Translations under genes and position numbers: made by a program | In this document: positions 7,765 through 17,700 of the stretch, piece after piece | Numbering within the stretch: position 1 is the first letter of the stretch | Layout: every line of letters starts with the position of its first letter | Notes under the pieces: model-generated | Told to the model about the DNA's origin: nothing | Databases searched by the model: none | The model's input: only the letters and a program-made list of their open reading frames with translations | DNA from: an uncultured Romboutsia sp. | Lineage (GTDB): Bacteria; Bacillota; Clostridia; Peptostreptococcales; Peptostreptococcaceae | NCBI GenBank assembly: GCA_937880075.1 | Contig: CALFLM010000033.1 | Span: 1 to 64,000 of the forward strand | Direction of reading: 5' to 3' | DNA: 64,000 bases

Positions 7765-10158
7765 TTAGTTTTTCTTTTTTATATTGAACACTATATTAAA
7801 TTTATCTTTAGCGCCATCATTATCAACACTTTGACTAGCAGATTTACCGGCTTGTCCATGTAATCTTATAAAGTCTGTACGTAAAGGTGGAACTTCAAGT
7901 ATAGTCGTATCTAAAGTATTTTTCCCTAAATCAACATAACTAACATTACCTGATAATGCTAAATTAAGATTTGATCTATCTAATTTTGACATATCTTCAC
8001 CAATCGGTTTAATAGTTATACCATCATTTGGGTTTAAATCCATGAAACTTGATACAGATACTTCTATATCAGCAGAACTATTATTAGTTACACTAAAATC
8101 ACTTGCATAAAAATTACCTTTTTGATCTACTGAGAATGACATTGTTGTTGGTAATTCAACTTCAATTTTACCATCAGGTGCACTACCATCTTTTTTACTA
8201 ACACGTCCTGAAACTTTTACATTTTGTGTTAATGGTTTTGTATCCGATCCTATCAATGAAGATTTTGACTGTAATGCTCTATATCCATAATTATAATTTT
8301 CAGAATCATCAAAATCACTTGAAGCCATTTTAGTTATATTTCTTGACAGTTTACTAGTAGTTGGATTTGAAACTTTAACTGTGGAAACTTCATTTAAGTT
8401 GATTTCTTTTCCATCTTCCATAATTATACTTGAAAGCGTATAATTTTTATCTCCTTCAGATGTTTCTCCATTAATATCTATTAAGTAAGTTTTTGTATTT
8501 GTAAAAATATTTTTCATATTTTGCGGTATAAGACTAACATTTTTACCATTAATTTCAGCTTCCTTAGCTACTGCATTAGATTTTTTCATTTCTAACTGTA
8601 GTTTAAACGATATATTTTCATTTATATCAAATTCATTTTTTACTGAATCAAAGCTTATAACCTCTGCAATAGGACTAACTTCTACTTTAAACTTCTTGTT
8701 AATTTTTCTTCCATTTTCATTAACAACATTTGCTAATACATAGTAATTACCTACTACATCTGTATTTACATTACTTTCAACTATAACCTTATTTGTTATA
8801 TCTTTACCATTTACATCTGTAGCTTTTATAGATAAATCTTTAATTGGATCAAAGCTCGATCCTTGTATAATCTCTATATCTTTTCCACTTAGAGATGACT
8901 CATCTATATCTTCTATATTTATACTTTCTTTAAAAATAACTTTATTATTTATATTTTTGTATTCTGTATTAGAGTATAAATTAACATCACTTATAACTTT
9001 TAGCTCATATTTTCCATTAGTATCTATATTTAGATACTTATTATATACTCCACTACTATCTATTTTTTCAGTTTTTAAAAGTTTGCCATCTTTATAAAAC
9101 TCTATTCTTGAGTTAGATGCAGTTTTGTCAATATCTTCAATATAAAAATCAACTAATAATTTTTTAAACTCTGGTTTCTTTTCATATCTAAAGTTTTTAA
9201 CGCTTGGTTCTGATTTTAAAACATTTACTATAGCTGTATTATCTGTACTTATTAATGTATTATCAGACATTTTTATATAACTCATATTATACTCTTGTAT
9301 ACCAGCTACGCTATTAGCAGTTGTGGCCACTTTATACCTATTAGTATTTAACACTCTATCTAGTATATTTTCTGTACTCTTATATAGAGTATGTTCTTGA
9401 CCATTTATCATTACACTTTTAGGAGTAACATGCCTTTTAGATATATCTAAGTCCAAATCTAAAACCACTGAATCTCTTTTTTTTACATCTTCTTTTGTTG
9501 CCTTAAATGATGCTACTGATACATTTAAATCTGTTGCTTTTACGTCTACATTAAAAGATCTTTGTCTTACGTTTCCATCATTTAATTTTACACTCGCTGT
9601 AACTGCGTAATTTCCTGGCTTAGTTGTATTTACAGGATTGTGTACAATTTCTATCTTGTTGCTTATATCTCTACCATTTTTATCAGTAGCTTTTAATTTC
9701 AAATCCTTTATAGGATTAAAAGAATCCCCCTCTAATATTGTTGTATCTTTTCCTGAAAGTGAAGATTTGTCAATATTATTGACTTTACCACTAGTATTAG
9801 AGCTAGAACCACTAGTAGAACTAGAATCATTATTATTTTGATTAGAACTTGAACTATCATTTTTTTTAGAAAATCCATTACTTACCGTATAAGATGACCC
9901 TTTTGGGCTCTCAGCTGTCGCTTCGGTATTAATAGTTCCTGTTACAACTTTGTCTTTTTCTTTACTACTTTCTGAGATATTATTTGAATTATCAACTTTA
10001 TTTTCTAAGTTTTTACTATTAAAATATTTCCCAGTCATAATACCTGCTACTGGCAATAGTGCAATAGTTAAAATTAAAGAGTATTTTAATATTTTTCTAT
10101 GAGCTATATAAGTTAAAGTATTTCTACAAATCTTCTTTAATTTTTTCATATAGTTCAC
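7765..10158 (-). CDS. Secreted or anchored multidomain beta protein of pair B (797 aa)
   Basis: The N-terminus is basic, with a hydrophobic segment at about 25-45 that may be a signal anchor, then a Ser/Asn-rich linker (about 55-125). Two Ig-like DUF5011-type modules begin SSLSGKDTTILEG (about 130-207) and SSLSGKDIEIIQG (about 418-500). Other beta-rich stretches lie between and after them. The C-terminal region (about 634-797) aligns with the complete mature 201-aa protein encoded at 10840, from the GSDT-PLTQ motif to FNIVFNIKKKN. It is therefore the same module on a longer stalk. The first possible start is GTG at 10158. An ATG three codons later (10149) is equally possible, and neither has a strong Shine-Dalgarno site. 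It is probably a surface structural or adhesive protein. Confidence 0.65.
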   Translation of the reverse strand: MNYMKKLKKICRNTLTYIAHRKILKYSLILTIALLPVAGIMTGKYFNSKNLENKVDNSNNISESSKEKDKVVTGTINTEATAESPKGSSYTVSNGFSKKNDSSSSNQNNNDSSSTSGSSSNTSGKVNNIDKSSLSGKDTTILEGDSFNPIKDLKLKATDKNGRDISNKIEIVHNPVNTTKPGNYAVTASVKLNDGNVRQRSFNVDVKATDLNVSVASFKATKEDVKKRDSVVLDLDLDISKRHVTPKSVMINGQEHTLYKSTENILDRVLNTNRYKVATTANSVAGIQEYNMSYIKMSDNTLISTDNTAIVNVLKSEPSVKNFRYEKKPEFKKLLVDFYIEDIDKTASNSRIEFYKDGKLLKTEKIDSSGVYNKYLNIDTNGKYELKVISDVNLYSNTEYKNINNKVIFKESINIEDIDESSLSGKDIEIIQGSSFDPIKDLSIKATDVNGKDITNKVIVESNVNTDVVGNYYVLANVVNENGRKINKKFKVEVSPIAEVISFDSVKNEFDINENISFKLQLEMKKSNAVAKEAEINGKNVSLIPQNMKNIFTNTKTYLIDINGETSEGDKNYTLSSIIMEDGKEINLNEVSTVKVSNPTTSKLSRNITKMASSDFDDSENYNYGYRALQSKSSLIGSDTKPLTQNVKVSGRVSKKDGSAPDGKIEVELPTTMSFSVDQKGNFYASDFSVTNNSSADIEVSVSSFMDLNPNDGITIKPIGEDMSKLDRSNLNLALSGNVSYVDLGKNTLDTTILEVPPLRTDFIRLHGQAGKSASQSVDNDGAKDKFNIVFNIKKKN

Positions 10159-10238
10159 ACAGCTTTCTATAATATTTTATACTTTATTTAATAAGAAGAA
10201 GTATAATAAAATTAAAATATTTATTATTAATATTATAT

Positions 10239-10733
10239 TTATATAGATTTTATTTTCAAGTCTACTGTTACTTCACCAACTACTTCGTTAGTTTTTCTAT
10301 CATAGGCTTTTATCCATGCTTTTCCTTCATGGTTTCCTTTTTTTAATGGTTTACCTATAAGCTCTATATCTTCAATATATTGATCTGGTGCTATTTTTTC
10401 TGTTCTTATAATTGTTTTTCCATCAACCACAACTGATAAATCTATATTGTGTGCACTATATCTTGGATTAGCAAACATTATAGTACCTTTTTTACCTTTA
10501 AATGTTAAATCTGAATATATACTAAATGCTACTTTAGATTTGTCTACTTCTTTTTGTAATAATGCTTTAATTTCTTCTGGAGTAAGATCTGGTGCTATAC
10601 CATTTGCAAGAACATACCCAGACATCTTAGTTCCTTTAGATTTTAATTCACTTTGTTTTTTTAGATACAAAAATCCTCCAAGTAATGAACCTATTAATAA
10701 TACAATACTTATTATTATTTTAATTTTTTTCAT
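10239..10733 (-). CDS. Small membrane-anchored protein, partner of pair A
   Basis: This 164-aa protein has one N-terminal transmembrane helix (about 5-25) and an external domain homologous to the 171-aa protein at 7158. It shows LTPEEIKALLQ, DKSKVAFSIYS, MFANPRYSAHNI, KIAPDQYIED and AYDRKTNE. It sits downstream of the 201-aa secreted protein, separated by a hairpin, and upstream of the 797-aa protein. The ribosome binding site AAGGAG is well placed. The family is unrecognised. The conserved pairing with a secreted beta-rich protein suggests that the two products interact. Confidence 0.65.
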   Translation of the reverse strand: MKKIKIIISIVLLIGSLLGGFLYLKKQSELKSKGTKMSGYVLANGIAPDLTPEEIKALLQKEVDKSKVAFSIYSDLTFKGKKGTIMFANPRYSAHNIDLSVVVDGKTIIRTEKIAPDQYIEDIELIGKPLKKGNHEGKAWIKAYDRKTNEVVGEVTVDLKIKSI

Positions 10734-10771
10734 AATTAATTCTCCTTATTAATTATTTTATTCCATATACT

Positions 10772-10807
10772 TATAAATCCATAATAATAAAATTATTATG
10801 GATTTAT
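10772..10807 (-). terminator. Hairpin between the 201-aa gene and its partner
   Basis: A perfect stem of about 16 bp (ATAAATCCATAATAAT / ATTATTATGGATTTAT) lies 33 nt after the stop at 10840. The U tail is weak, so it may reduce rather than stop transcription into the partner gene. Confidence 0.65.
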
Positions 10808-10839
10808 ATCTACATATTAAAATTCAATTTATTATTTTA

Positions 10840-11445
10840 TTAACTTCTTGCTCTTACATTGAAAACAAGATTAAATGTATCAGATACACCATTTGTATCT
10901 ACATTATTGTCTGCCTTTCTCCCTGCTATTCCTGTTAAGTTTATAACTCCTGATTTTCCATTAGGTGCTACTTCAAGTATATCATCTCCTGTTGAATTTA
11001 TTGAAGATAAATCAACTTCTGTTGTAGTACCACTATTAAGTACTGGTTTACCAACTAATTTTAAGGCAACATCTGATCTTTTTGATTCTTCAGTGATTTG
11101 AGATGTTTGCTTAACATTTATACCAGCTCCATCAGCTGGAGTAGTGTCTGTAAAGCTTTCTACAGATACTACTACTGCTTTGCTACTACGATTTGTTACT
11201 TGATACTCTGATCCTTGAAGAGTACCATTTTTATCTACTGAGAATGATAAAGCAGTTGGTAATTCAACTTCAATTTTGCCTTGTGGTGCAATACCTTGAT
11301 TAGTACTTACACTACCTGATACTGTTACACTTTGAGTTAATGGTTGTGTATCTGAACCAGTTAATGTTGCTGCATAAGCACTTGTTGCTGGTACTGCTAC
11401 CATTGCTGCTAAAGCTAAACTTAAAAATCTTTTTTTCATTGTCAT
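10840..11445 (-). CDS. Secreted beta-rich single-module protein of pair A (201 aa)
   Basis: A classical signal peptide (MTMKKRFLSLALAAMVAVPA, cleavage expected after AYA) is followed by one domain. The domain shows GSDTQPLTQSVTVSG, IEVELPTALSFSVDKNG, YQVTNRSSKAVVVSVESF and a terminal FNLVFNVRARS. It is the minimal form of the module found at the C-terminus of the 797-aa protein and, more distantly, of the 240-aa and giant proteins. The ATG at 11445 is preferred because TTGGAGGT sits 7 nt upstream; a longer reading would begin inside that site. No anchor is visible, so it may assemble into a polymer or bind another surface protein. The gene is the first of the series after the sensor-kinase terminator. 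Confidence 0.72.
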   Translation of the reverse strand: MTMKKRFLSLALAAMVAVPATSAYAATLTGSDTQPLTQSVTVSGSVSTNQGIAPQGKIEVELPTALSFSVDKNGTLQGSEYQVTNRSSKAVVVSVESFTDTTPADGAGINVKQTSQITEESKRSDVALKLVGKPVLNSGTTTEVDLSSINSTGDDILEVAPNGKSGVINLTGIAGRKADNNVDTNGVSDTFNLVFNVRARS

Positions 11446-11786
11446 AATAAATACCTCCAATATTATAAAATTTTTATTTTTTATTAATCCATATCATTTA
11501 CAATGAATTAATTATTTGCTTATTTAAATAAACACTCACGAAATAATAAATATCTCTTTATTAATTTGTTAGCACTTATCTTGATTCTATTCTAATATAT
11601 TTTTTGTTTTTTTGTTTTTTTTGTCGTAAAATGTCTTTTTTATGATTTATTACGTTTTATATTGTTTCATTTATTTAAAATATTCATATAATTTACCAAT
11701 AATCTATCAAAAACAACCGCTTAACCAAAGTAGTATCCTTTTATATAAATCCTATTTGTTCACTTTAATTTATATAACAACAAAAA
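11446..11786. other. Upstream region of the 201-aa gene (no gene seen)
   Basis: This is about 340 bp of AT-rich DNA with long T runs. It should contain the promoter of the secreted-protein series. TGTCGTA at 11622-11628 is one mismatch from the Spo0A box TGTCGAA. No open frame with a ribosome binding site was found. Confidence 0.5.
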
Positions 11787-11836
11787 AATCTAAATTACTC
11801 TAAAATGTTTAAAACATCTTAAAGCAACTTAGATTT
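11787..11836 (-). terminator. Terminator of the two-component operon
   Basis: An outer stem AAATCTAA/TTAGATTT encloses further pairing (GTTTAAAAC). It lies 29 nt after the kinase stop and is followed by seven U residues on the minus-strand transcript. Confidence 0.75.
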
Positions 11837-11864
11837 ATATATCAATATTAAAAAGTTACCACCA

Positions 11865-13199
11865 CTAAAAATTATTACATTGCATCAATATAGAAGTATC
11901 AAATACATTATCTTCATGTTTTCTACTAATATAACCACCATATTTTTTAACTATACTATCAATTTGATCTAGCCCTATACCGTGAGTACCATAACTTTTA
12001 GTTGTGATAAATCTGCCATCATATTCTCTTAATTTTCCATTTGTATTGTTTCTAACCTTTATTATTATATTATCCCCTTTAGTTACAATCCTCATATTTA
12101 TTATTTTTTCTGTCTCCAGTTTTTCACATGCTTCAATAGAATTATCAATTAAATTTCCTAAAATCGTACACATATCTATATCTGGAATATTTATTTTTGT
12201 TTTTATATCTAATTCTAAATTTATTTCAATATTTTTTTCTTTAGCTAATTTAATTTTATTTGCTAAAATAGAATCTATAGCTACATTTTCAGTGTATACA
12301 TACTTATTAAACTCACTAATTTTATTATCAAGTTCGTGTATATATCTAATAGAAGATTCTTTTGCTCCTCTCTCTATTAAAGCTAAGATAGCCGAAATAT
12401 GATTTTTAAAATCATGTTTCAACCCTCTCATTTCTTTATACATTCTAATAATATCTTCATCATTTTGCTTATTTTTTAAAGTCAAATCTAGCACAAATAA
12501 TCTTTGCATTTCTTTTGAAACAATACTTAGCATGTAAAAAGATTGAATCTGCACAATAAATATACTACATACATATATAGTCGTTAGTATAGTTCTGTTA
12601 TATGGATTTATTAGTATATCTCTTAGCATTACAGAAGATATTAATTGATTTAGTATGCAAATTATACACAATATAAAAAGTATTTTTTTGTTTACATACT
12701 TTGTAAAGGATATATTTTTAGAAAAAATATAAATAGAAAATATTTGAACAACTCTAATAATTATAATAGATATAAATTTTTCATATCCAAATCCATTAAG
12801 TGATATAAGTGCATCATAACCAAATACTGATAATAATAAAGTTATACAAAATGTATTAATTATAGATATCATTACATTTAAAGATAAAATCCAAAATATT
12901 TTTTCAGCTAAGCTAATATTCTTAAATAACAATGGATATATAGATATAAGTAAAATAATTATATACTTAAATACATTAGTGTAATCATTATATATATCAA
13001 CTGAATTTATAAAAAAGTATGTATAATCACATGAAGTATAATCAATTATTGTAACTATTATAAATGCTATAAATGTAAATACAATATATCGTGTATATTC
13101 TTTTTTACTAATATTAATCATTACTTTATAATAAAAAAATACAGGTATAGAAAAATTTATAAAGTTTGAGATTAGTATATATATAAGTAATATATCCAT
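11865..13199 (-). CDS. GHKL-type membrane sensor histidine kinase (AgrC-like class)
   Basis: This 444-aa protein has six or seven transmembrane segments in the first 215 residues. The phospho-acceptor region LKHDFKNH is at about 255, and a GHKL ATPase domain holds the N box (ILGNLIDNSIEACE, about 345) and G box (GTHGIGLDQI, about 405). This is the class used by Agr, Com and Bac systems, which often sense peptides. No agrB or agrD-like gene is adjacent, so the signal is unknown. The gene starts 20 bp after the response-regulator stop behind AGGAGGG, so the two form an operon. The secreted-protein series and giant genes on either side are the obvious candidate targets, by position only. Confidence 0.87.
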   Translation of the reverse strand: MDILLIYILISNFINFSIPVFFYYKVMINISKKEYTRYIVFTFIAFIIVTIIDYTSCDYTYFFINSVDIYNDYTNVFKYIIILLISIYPLLFKNISLAEKIFWILSLNVMISIINTFCITLLLSVFGYDALISLNGFGYEKFISIIIIRVVQIFSIYIFSKNISFTKYVNKKILFILCIICILNQLISSVMLRDILINPYNRTILTTIYVCSIFIVQIQSFYMLSIVSKEMQRLFVLDLTLKNKQNDEDIIRMYKEMRGLKHDFKNHISAILALIERGAKESSIRYIHELDNKISEFNKYVYTENVAIDSILANKIKLAKEKNIEINLELDIKTKINIPDIDMCTILGNLIDNSIEACEKLETEKIINMRIVTKGDNIIIKVRNNTNGKLREYDGRFITTKSYGTHGIGLDQIDSIVKKYGGYISRKHEDNVFDTSILMQCNNF

Positions 13200-13219
13200 A
13201 CTAAAATCCCTCCTGATAT

Positions 13220-13933
13220 TTATTCACAAGAATAGTTAATGAATACATCATTAGTCTCTTTATACTTTCCTCTACTTATAGGAACTCTTAGCCCACTTTC
13301 TAATATAATGTATTCTTTTGATATTAATTTTATATATTTTACATTTACTAGGTAAGATCTATGGCATCTTACAAAATACTTTTTCGGCAATAATTTTTCT
13401 ATATCACTTATTTTTTTTCTTAATGTTATCTTTTCAGAATTAGTATGAATATCTATATATGGAGAAAACATTATACAATATTCTATAGTATCATAATCTA
13501 ACTTTATAATTTTTTTAGGAGTTTCTATTGTTATAAACTTAGATTTACCATATTCTTCTGTGATTCTACTTTTAGTTCTATCTAAGCACTCATATATATC
13601 AGTATTTTTTATTGGCTTTAATAAGTATTGTAATGCACCTACTTTGTATCCATGAAGTGCATGTTTAAATATACCAGTTACAAAAACGATATCAACAATC
13701 TTATTTTTTTCTCTAATTATATTTGAAAGTTCTATCCCAGAGATTTTATTCATTTCTATATCTAAAAATATTATATCGTATTTATTGTAGTCCTCCCATT
13801 CAAACAAAAATGACTCTCCACTACTATAATTATCTATAGATACATTTATACCTGACTCTTTAGCCCATTCTTTGATATAGTCATTTATTAAATCAACTTG
13901 GATACTTTGATCATCACAAACTGCTATTTTCAT
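13220..13933 (-). CDS. LytTR-family response regulator
   Basis: This 237-aa protein has a receiver domain (about 1-120) with the acidic start CDD, the phospho-acceptor Asp in DIIFLDIEMN and a Lys in LLKPI. A LytTR DNA-binding domain follows (about 135-237) with VRCHRSYLVNVKYIK and a closing VPISRGK. It is the partner of the GHKL kinase encoded 20 bp downstream. Regulators of this class bind paired 9-bp direct repeats and often control surface or secreted factors. A 63-bp palindrome about 75 bp upstream of its start may be a control site. The start ATG follows AGGAGGACATTTTTT. Confidence 0.9.
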   Translation of the reverse strand: MKIAVCDDQSIQVDLINDYIKEWAKESGINVSIDNYSSGESFLFEWEDYNKYDIIFLDIEMNKISGIELSNIIREKNKIVDIVFVTGIFKHALHGYKVGALQYLLKPIKNTDIYECLDRTKSRITEEYGKSKFITIETPKKIIKLDYDTIEYCIMFSPYIDIHTNSEKITLRKKISDIEKLLPKKYFVRCHRSYLVNVKYIKLISKEYIILESGLRVPISRGKYKETNDVFINYSCE

Positions 13934-14005
13934 AAAAAATGTCCTCCTATTGTAGTTCTGTTAGGTAAATATTTTTATATAATAGATTTATTTTCAATAT
14001 ATTTA

Positions 14006-14068
14006 GTAAATTATATAAAACAAGTTATTCTATATTTTATGTAAAATAACTTATTTTATATAATTTAC
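14006..14068. repeat. 63-bp near-perfect palindrome upstream of the response regulator
   Basis: The 24-bp arms GTAAATTATATAAAACAAG... (14006-14029) and its complement (14045-14068) differ at one position. The spacer is 15 bp. It lies 73 bp upstream of the regulator ATG. It could be an operator, a strong RNA hairpin or a small element end. Confidence 0.7.
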
Positions 14069-14271
14069 CCAATAATTTTATATTAAAAAATTATATTTAT
14101 TTTGTATAATCAATATAGTGTAGACATTAGTTGATATTTACTTCAACGTATATCTTGCTTAATGATAATATACAAATTTTCCTCTAAGATTAAATATCAG
14201 TACAAATTATATATTATCCTCTTTTGTAGTGAATTATAAATCAGTTAAATATCAACAATATATTTTACTAT

Positions 14272-14389
14272 TATATATGTTCTAATAATAATTCTGCATT
14301 ATAAAATAATTTTATTGTTTATTGTATTTTTGAACAATACAAAATAATAAATTTACCTAATGAAGTATTTTAATTAAAACATGTATATT
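14272..14389 (+). mobile_element. MITE-like element, copy 2
   Basis: This is a complete element of about 118 bp. It begins TATATATGTTCTAATAATA and ends TTTTAATTAAAACATGTATA, so the ends are inverted repeats over about 10-14 bp. The internal hairpin TTGTATT...AATACAA and the ACCTAATGAA motif match the copy at 25123-25239. It lies in the non-coding DNA between the giant gene and the response regulator. There is no coding capacity. Confidence 0.72.
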
Positions 14390-14690
14390 AATAATTTTTT
14401 TGATTTTAAGACATATCTAACTAGACTTATAAATTAATATATCTTGATTTAATTTTTTTCTATAAAAAATTCGCTTCACTTGAGTAATTATGTGTTTAAA
14501 TCAGTTAATATTTATAACAGTTTTATCATTAATCAAAATGACACAATACATATTATACCATATATAATAATATTTTTAATCTGTATTGCTCTATTTTTGT
14601 CTTAAAATGTATTTTTATGTCTTTTAATTCAAAAATAAGTTAAATAGTTGAGATAAATTCAATTTATATTATATATTCTAGATTAAATGA

Positions 14691-14727
14691 AAAATAGCTA
14701 TGAGATATTTTCTCTCATAGCTATTTT
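14691..14727 (-). terminator. Terminator of the first giant gene
   Basis: A perfect 15-bp stem AAAATAGCTATGAGA/TCTCATAGCTATTTT has a 7-nt loop and lies 10 nt after the stop. Confidence 0.88.
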
Positions 14728-14736
14728 ATAAATATG

Positions 14737-17700
14737 TTATTCAAACATAAATACTAGTTCAAATTTTCCTCTAGCTGTTCCTCCAATAAAGTTCTTACCA
14801 TGCTTACTAGTAAAACTTAATTTACATTCAGAAGGATTTCCAATACTTTTTGCTCTAGGTATTATACCTAAAGGTATATCTCTTGTCTCACCCGGTTTAA
14901 GCCATAAAGGACTTTCCTTTACATAAGGTGATTTGCTAGTAAGACCTGATTTAACATACATACCTAATGCCATATATTTCATTGTCTCCTCACTAGATAA
15001 GTTATCCCAGTCATATTCATCAGGACCTACTAATTCAAGTTGTTCTACATTACCTTTAGTCGTAGGTTCATCTACTCTAATAAATGATTCAATATATACA
15101 TCTATTTCACTAGTATTATTATTTTTTACACTTAATATACCAGATATAAATGGATCTGTTTCTTTATTTTTTAAGTTTGTTACTACTTGGAAAGGAAGAT
15201 TAACTGGTACAGACACATTTATAGTTCTATTAACTTGTATCTCTACCATTTTTTCAGTTTTATTTCCATTAGAATCTGTTGCAATATACTTTATAGAACT
15301 TGTAGAACCTTCTTCAGTTGGGTCAAAAGTTCCCTCAATTTCTAATTTAACCATTTTGCCTTTTGCATCATCTTCTTCATCAGTAACAGTAACTACACTT
15401 TTTAAATATTCATCTATATCTTTAGGAGTATTTTTTACACTATCTAATTCAACAATGTTTTTACCTTCATTTAATGTAATAACAGGCTTTGCCTGTACCT
15501 CTACCGTAGAAGTTATAGATGTTGCTACTCCTTTACTATTTGCAACAGTATACCTAATATCATACAGACCTATTTTATTTAAAGTGTTATTAGCACCTGA
15601 AGCTATATTATGTGTAACTTCTATATTTGTTAAATTACCTTCAATAGGATCTGTCGCAGTTACACCTTCTTTAAAGGATTCTGGATCAAAAGTATCACCC
15701 TTGAACATTATTCTATCATGTGTACCTTCTATTGTTGGCGGATCAATATAAACAGCGTTTACACTATCTTCATTCAATCTAAGGATTACATTTTTCATAT
15801 TTTCAATATCATCAATTCCATCAGAATAATCTTCTCTTCCACCTGTGAAAAGCGTTTCATTTCCTCTTATAGATAAGTTTTTTGGAGTTCTATGATATAT
15901 TGTTAAATAATCTCCAGGTACATAATTACCATTTTCATAACGTCCTGGTGTAAACGCTCCATTTAATTCATTTGCAGCATGACCATTATTCACTGGATTT
16001 TGGTTACCGGTCATACTTAACTTTCTCTTAAAGTTACCCTCTGCATCATATAAAATAAGCTCTAATGCTTTATCATTTGTACCATATTCTATACTATATG
16101 ATTTTCCATTTATTGCATCAATACGATTTCTTTCAAAGTCAATTCTTATAGCCATTGGATACCCTTCTCTTGCACTTGGAAGTATCGTTACATATTTATT
16201 CGAATCAATTGAAGCATCTTCTTTATAAGTAGCCTTAAGTCCTGATTTAGTTATTTCAAATGTTGCACTACTATAGTTGTCTCCTTGTTGAACTCCATCA
16301 GAGTAGTCTTCCTTAGCACCTCTTACAGGCCCTTGTATTCTTAATAAATCTTGATGCCATGCAAAAAATTTAATTTTATATCCGTATTCAAATTCCTTTC
16401 CATCAAGAATTCTAAAATTTAAATTTTCAGCATTAGCTTTGTCTTGTCCTCTAACTGCAGAAGTATAATTATTCTTATCTAAATTATAATCCTTATTTGA
16501 AGTATTATAAGTTATTAAACTATTATTCTTATCTAATATAGCAATCGCATACTCTGTATTATTTTTATTACCCTCTCTAAACCACATATCTTTACCAGCT
16601 GATACTTGCATTCTAACTTTACCTGATTCAGTTTCTACAAATTTCATTGTTAAGGCAACTTCAGCATTCTCTTGCTCACTAGTTTTTCTATGTCCCATAA
16701 ATTGTATTGTATTATGAGGTAAGGCATTAGATAAATTTATAATTCTTGTAGCAGTAGTACTTTTTCCCCATAGATCTGTAACTGTATAAGTAACTTCATT
16801 GGTTCCTATAACACCACCATTTTCTAGTCCAGTTACTTTTACATTAGATTTACCTAATTTATCATGGTCATCCTTTATTGTTACACCTTTCATGTAATCA
16901 ATATCATCGCCTAATAAAGCATTTAATTCTCCATCAAAAGTTATCTTTGGAGCTGTATTGAATACAGATTCTAAACCATATTCAGTAAGTTTAAACTTTA
17001 CATCTTCGATATGCTCTATGTTATCTATACCATCTTCATAGTTTTCTTTTTCAGAGATTACTTTTCCTGTTATTTTTATACCGTGTTTAGCAAACTCATC
17101 TGAAACATCTTCTACGGATAAAAACTCATCTGAATTTAAATTGTAATTATCTAATTCATCAAGTTTATTTGATTCTCCTGTATCGTTACCGTTTAATTCA
17201 ACATTTTTTATAACTTCCATAGAACTATCATATACTTTTATAGATAAAACCTTCTGATTTGGTTTAGTTGAATCTATCTGTATATTGTTCCTATTGTTTA
17301 TTCTTAAAATACCTTCATCAAAACTAATTCCAAATACTCTATTATCTACCCTACCTAAAGAGTAAGTTGAATTACCTATAGCATAAATTTCTATATTATT
17401 TAAATCAAGACCTGACTTTACAACAATCTTACGCTCATATACTTTAGATTTTCTACCCCAGCTATCTTCAACTGTATAACTAATACTATAATCTCCTAAT
17501 GTATCTAAATCTACATCTGAATCATCATAAACTATGTCATGAGCTTGTATATTGCTGTCATGATCATCTTCTACAGAAAGACCTTCTATTGGGTCTAGTA
17601 TACTACCTTTATAATATATTATCTCTTTTTCATTTCCTTTTATTTCTGGTGCTTTATTATATACAGATTCTAATCCTTCTTCTGTTATAGTAAACCTTAC

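Noticed and set aside
6396..11445. Assignment of the secreted proteins to the WxL family
   Set aside because: The 201-aa protein contains no Trp and the single WEL in the 240-aa protein is not in a WxL context. Only the gene-neighbourhood style is similar.
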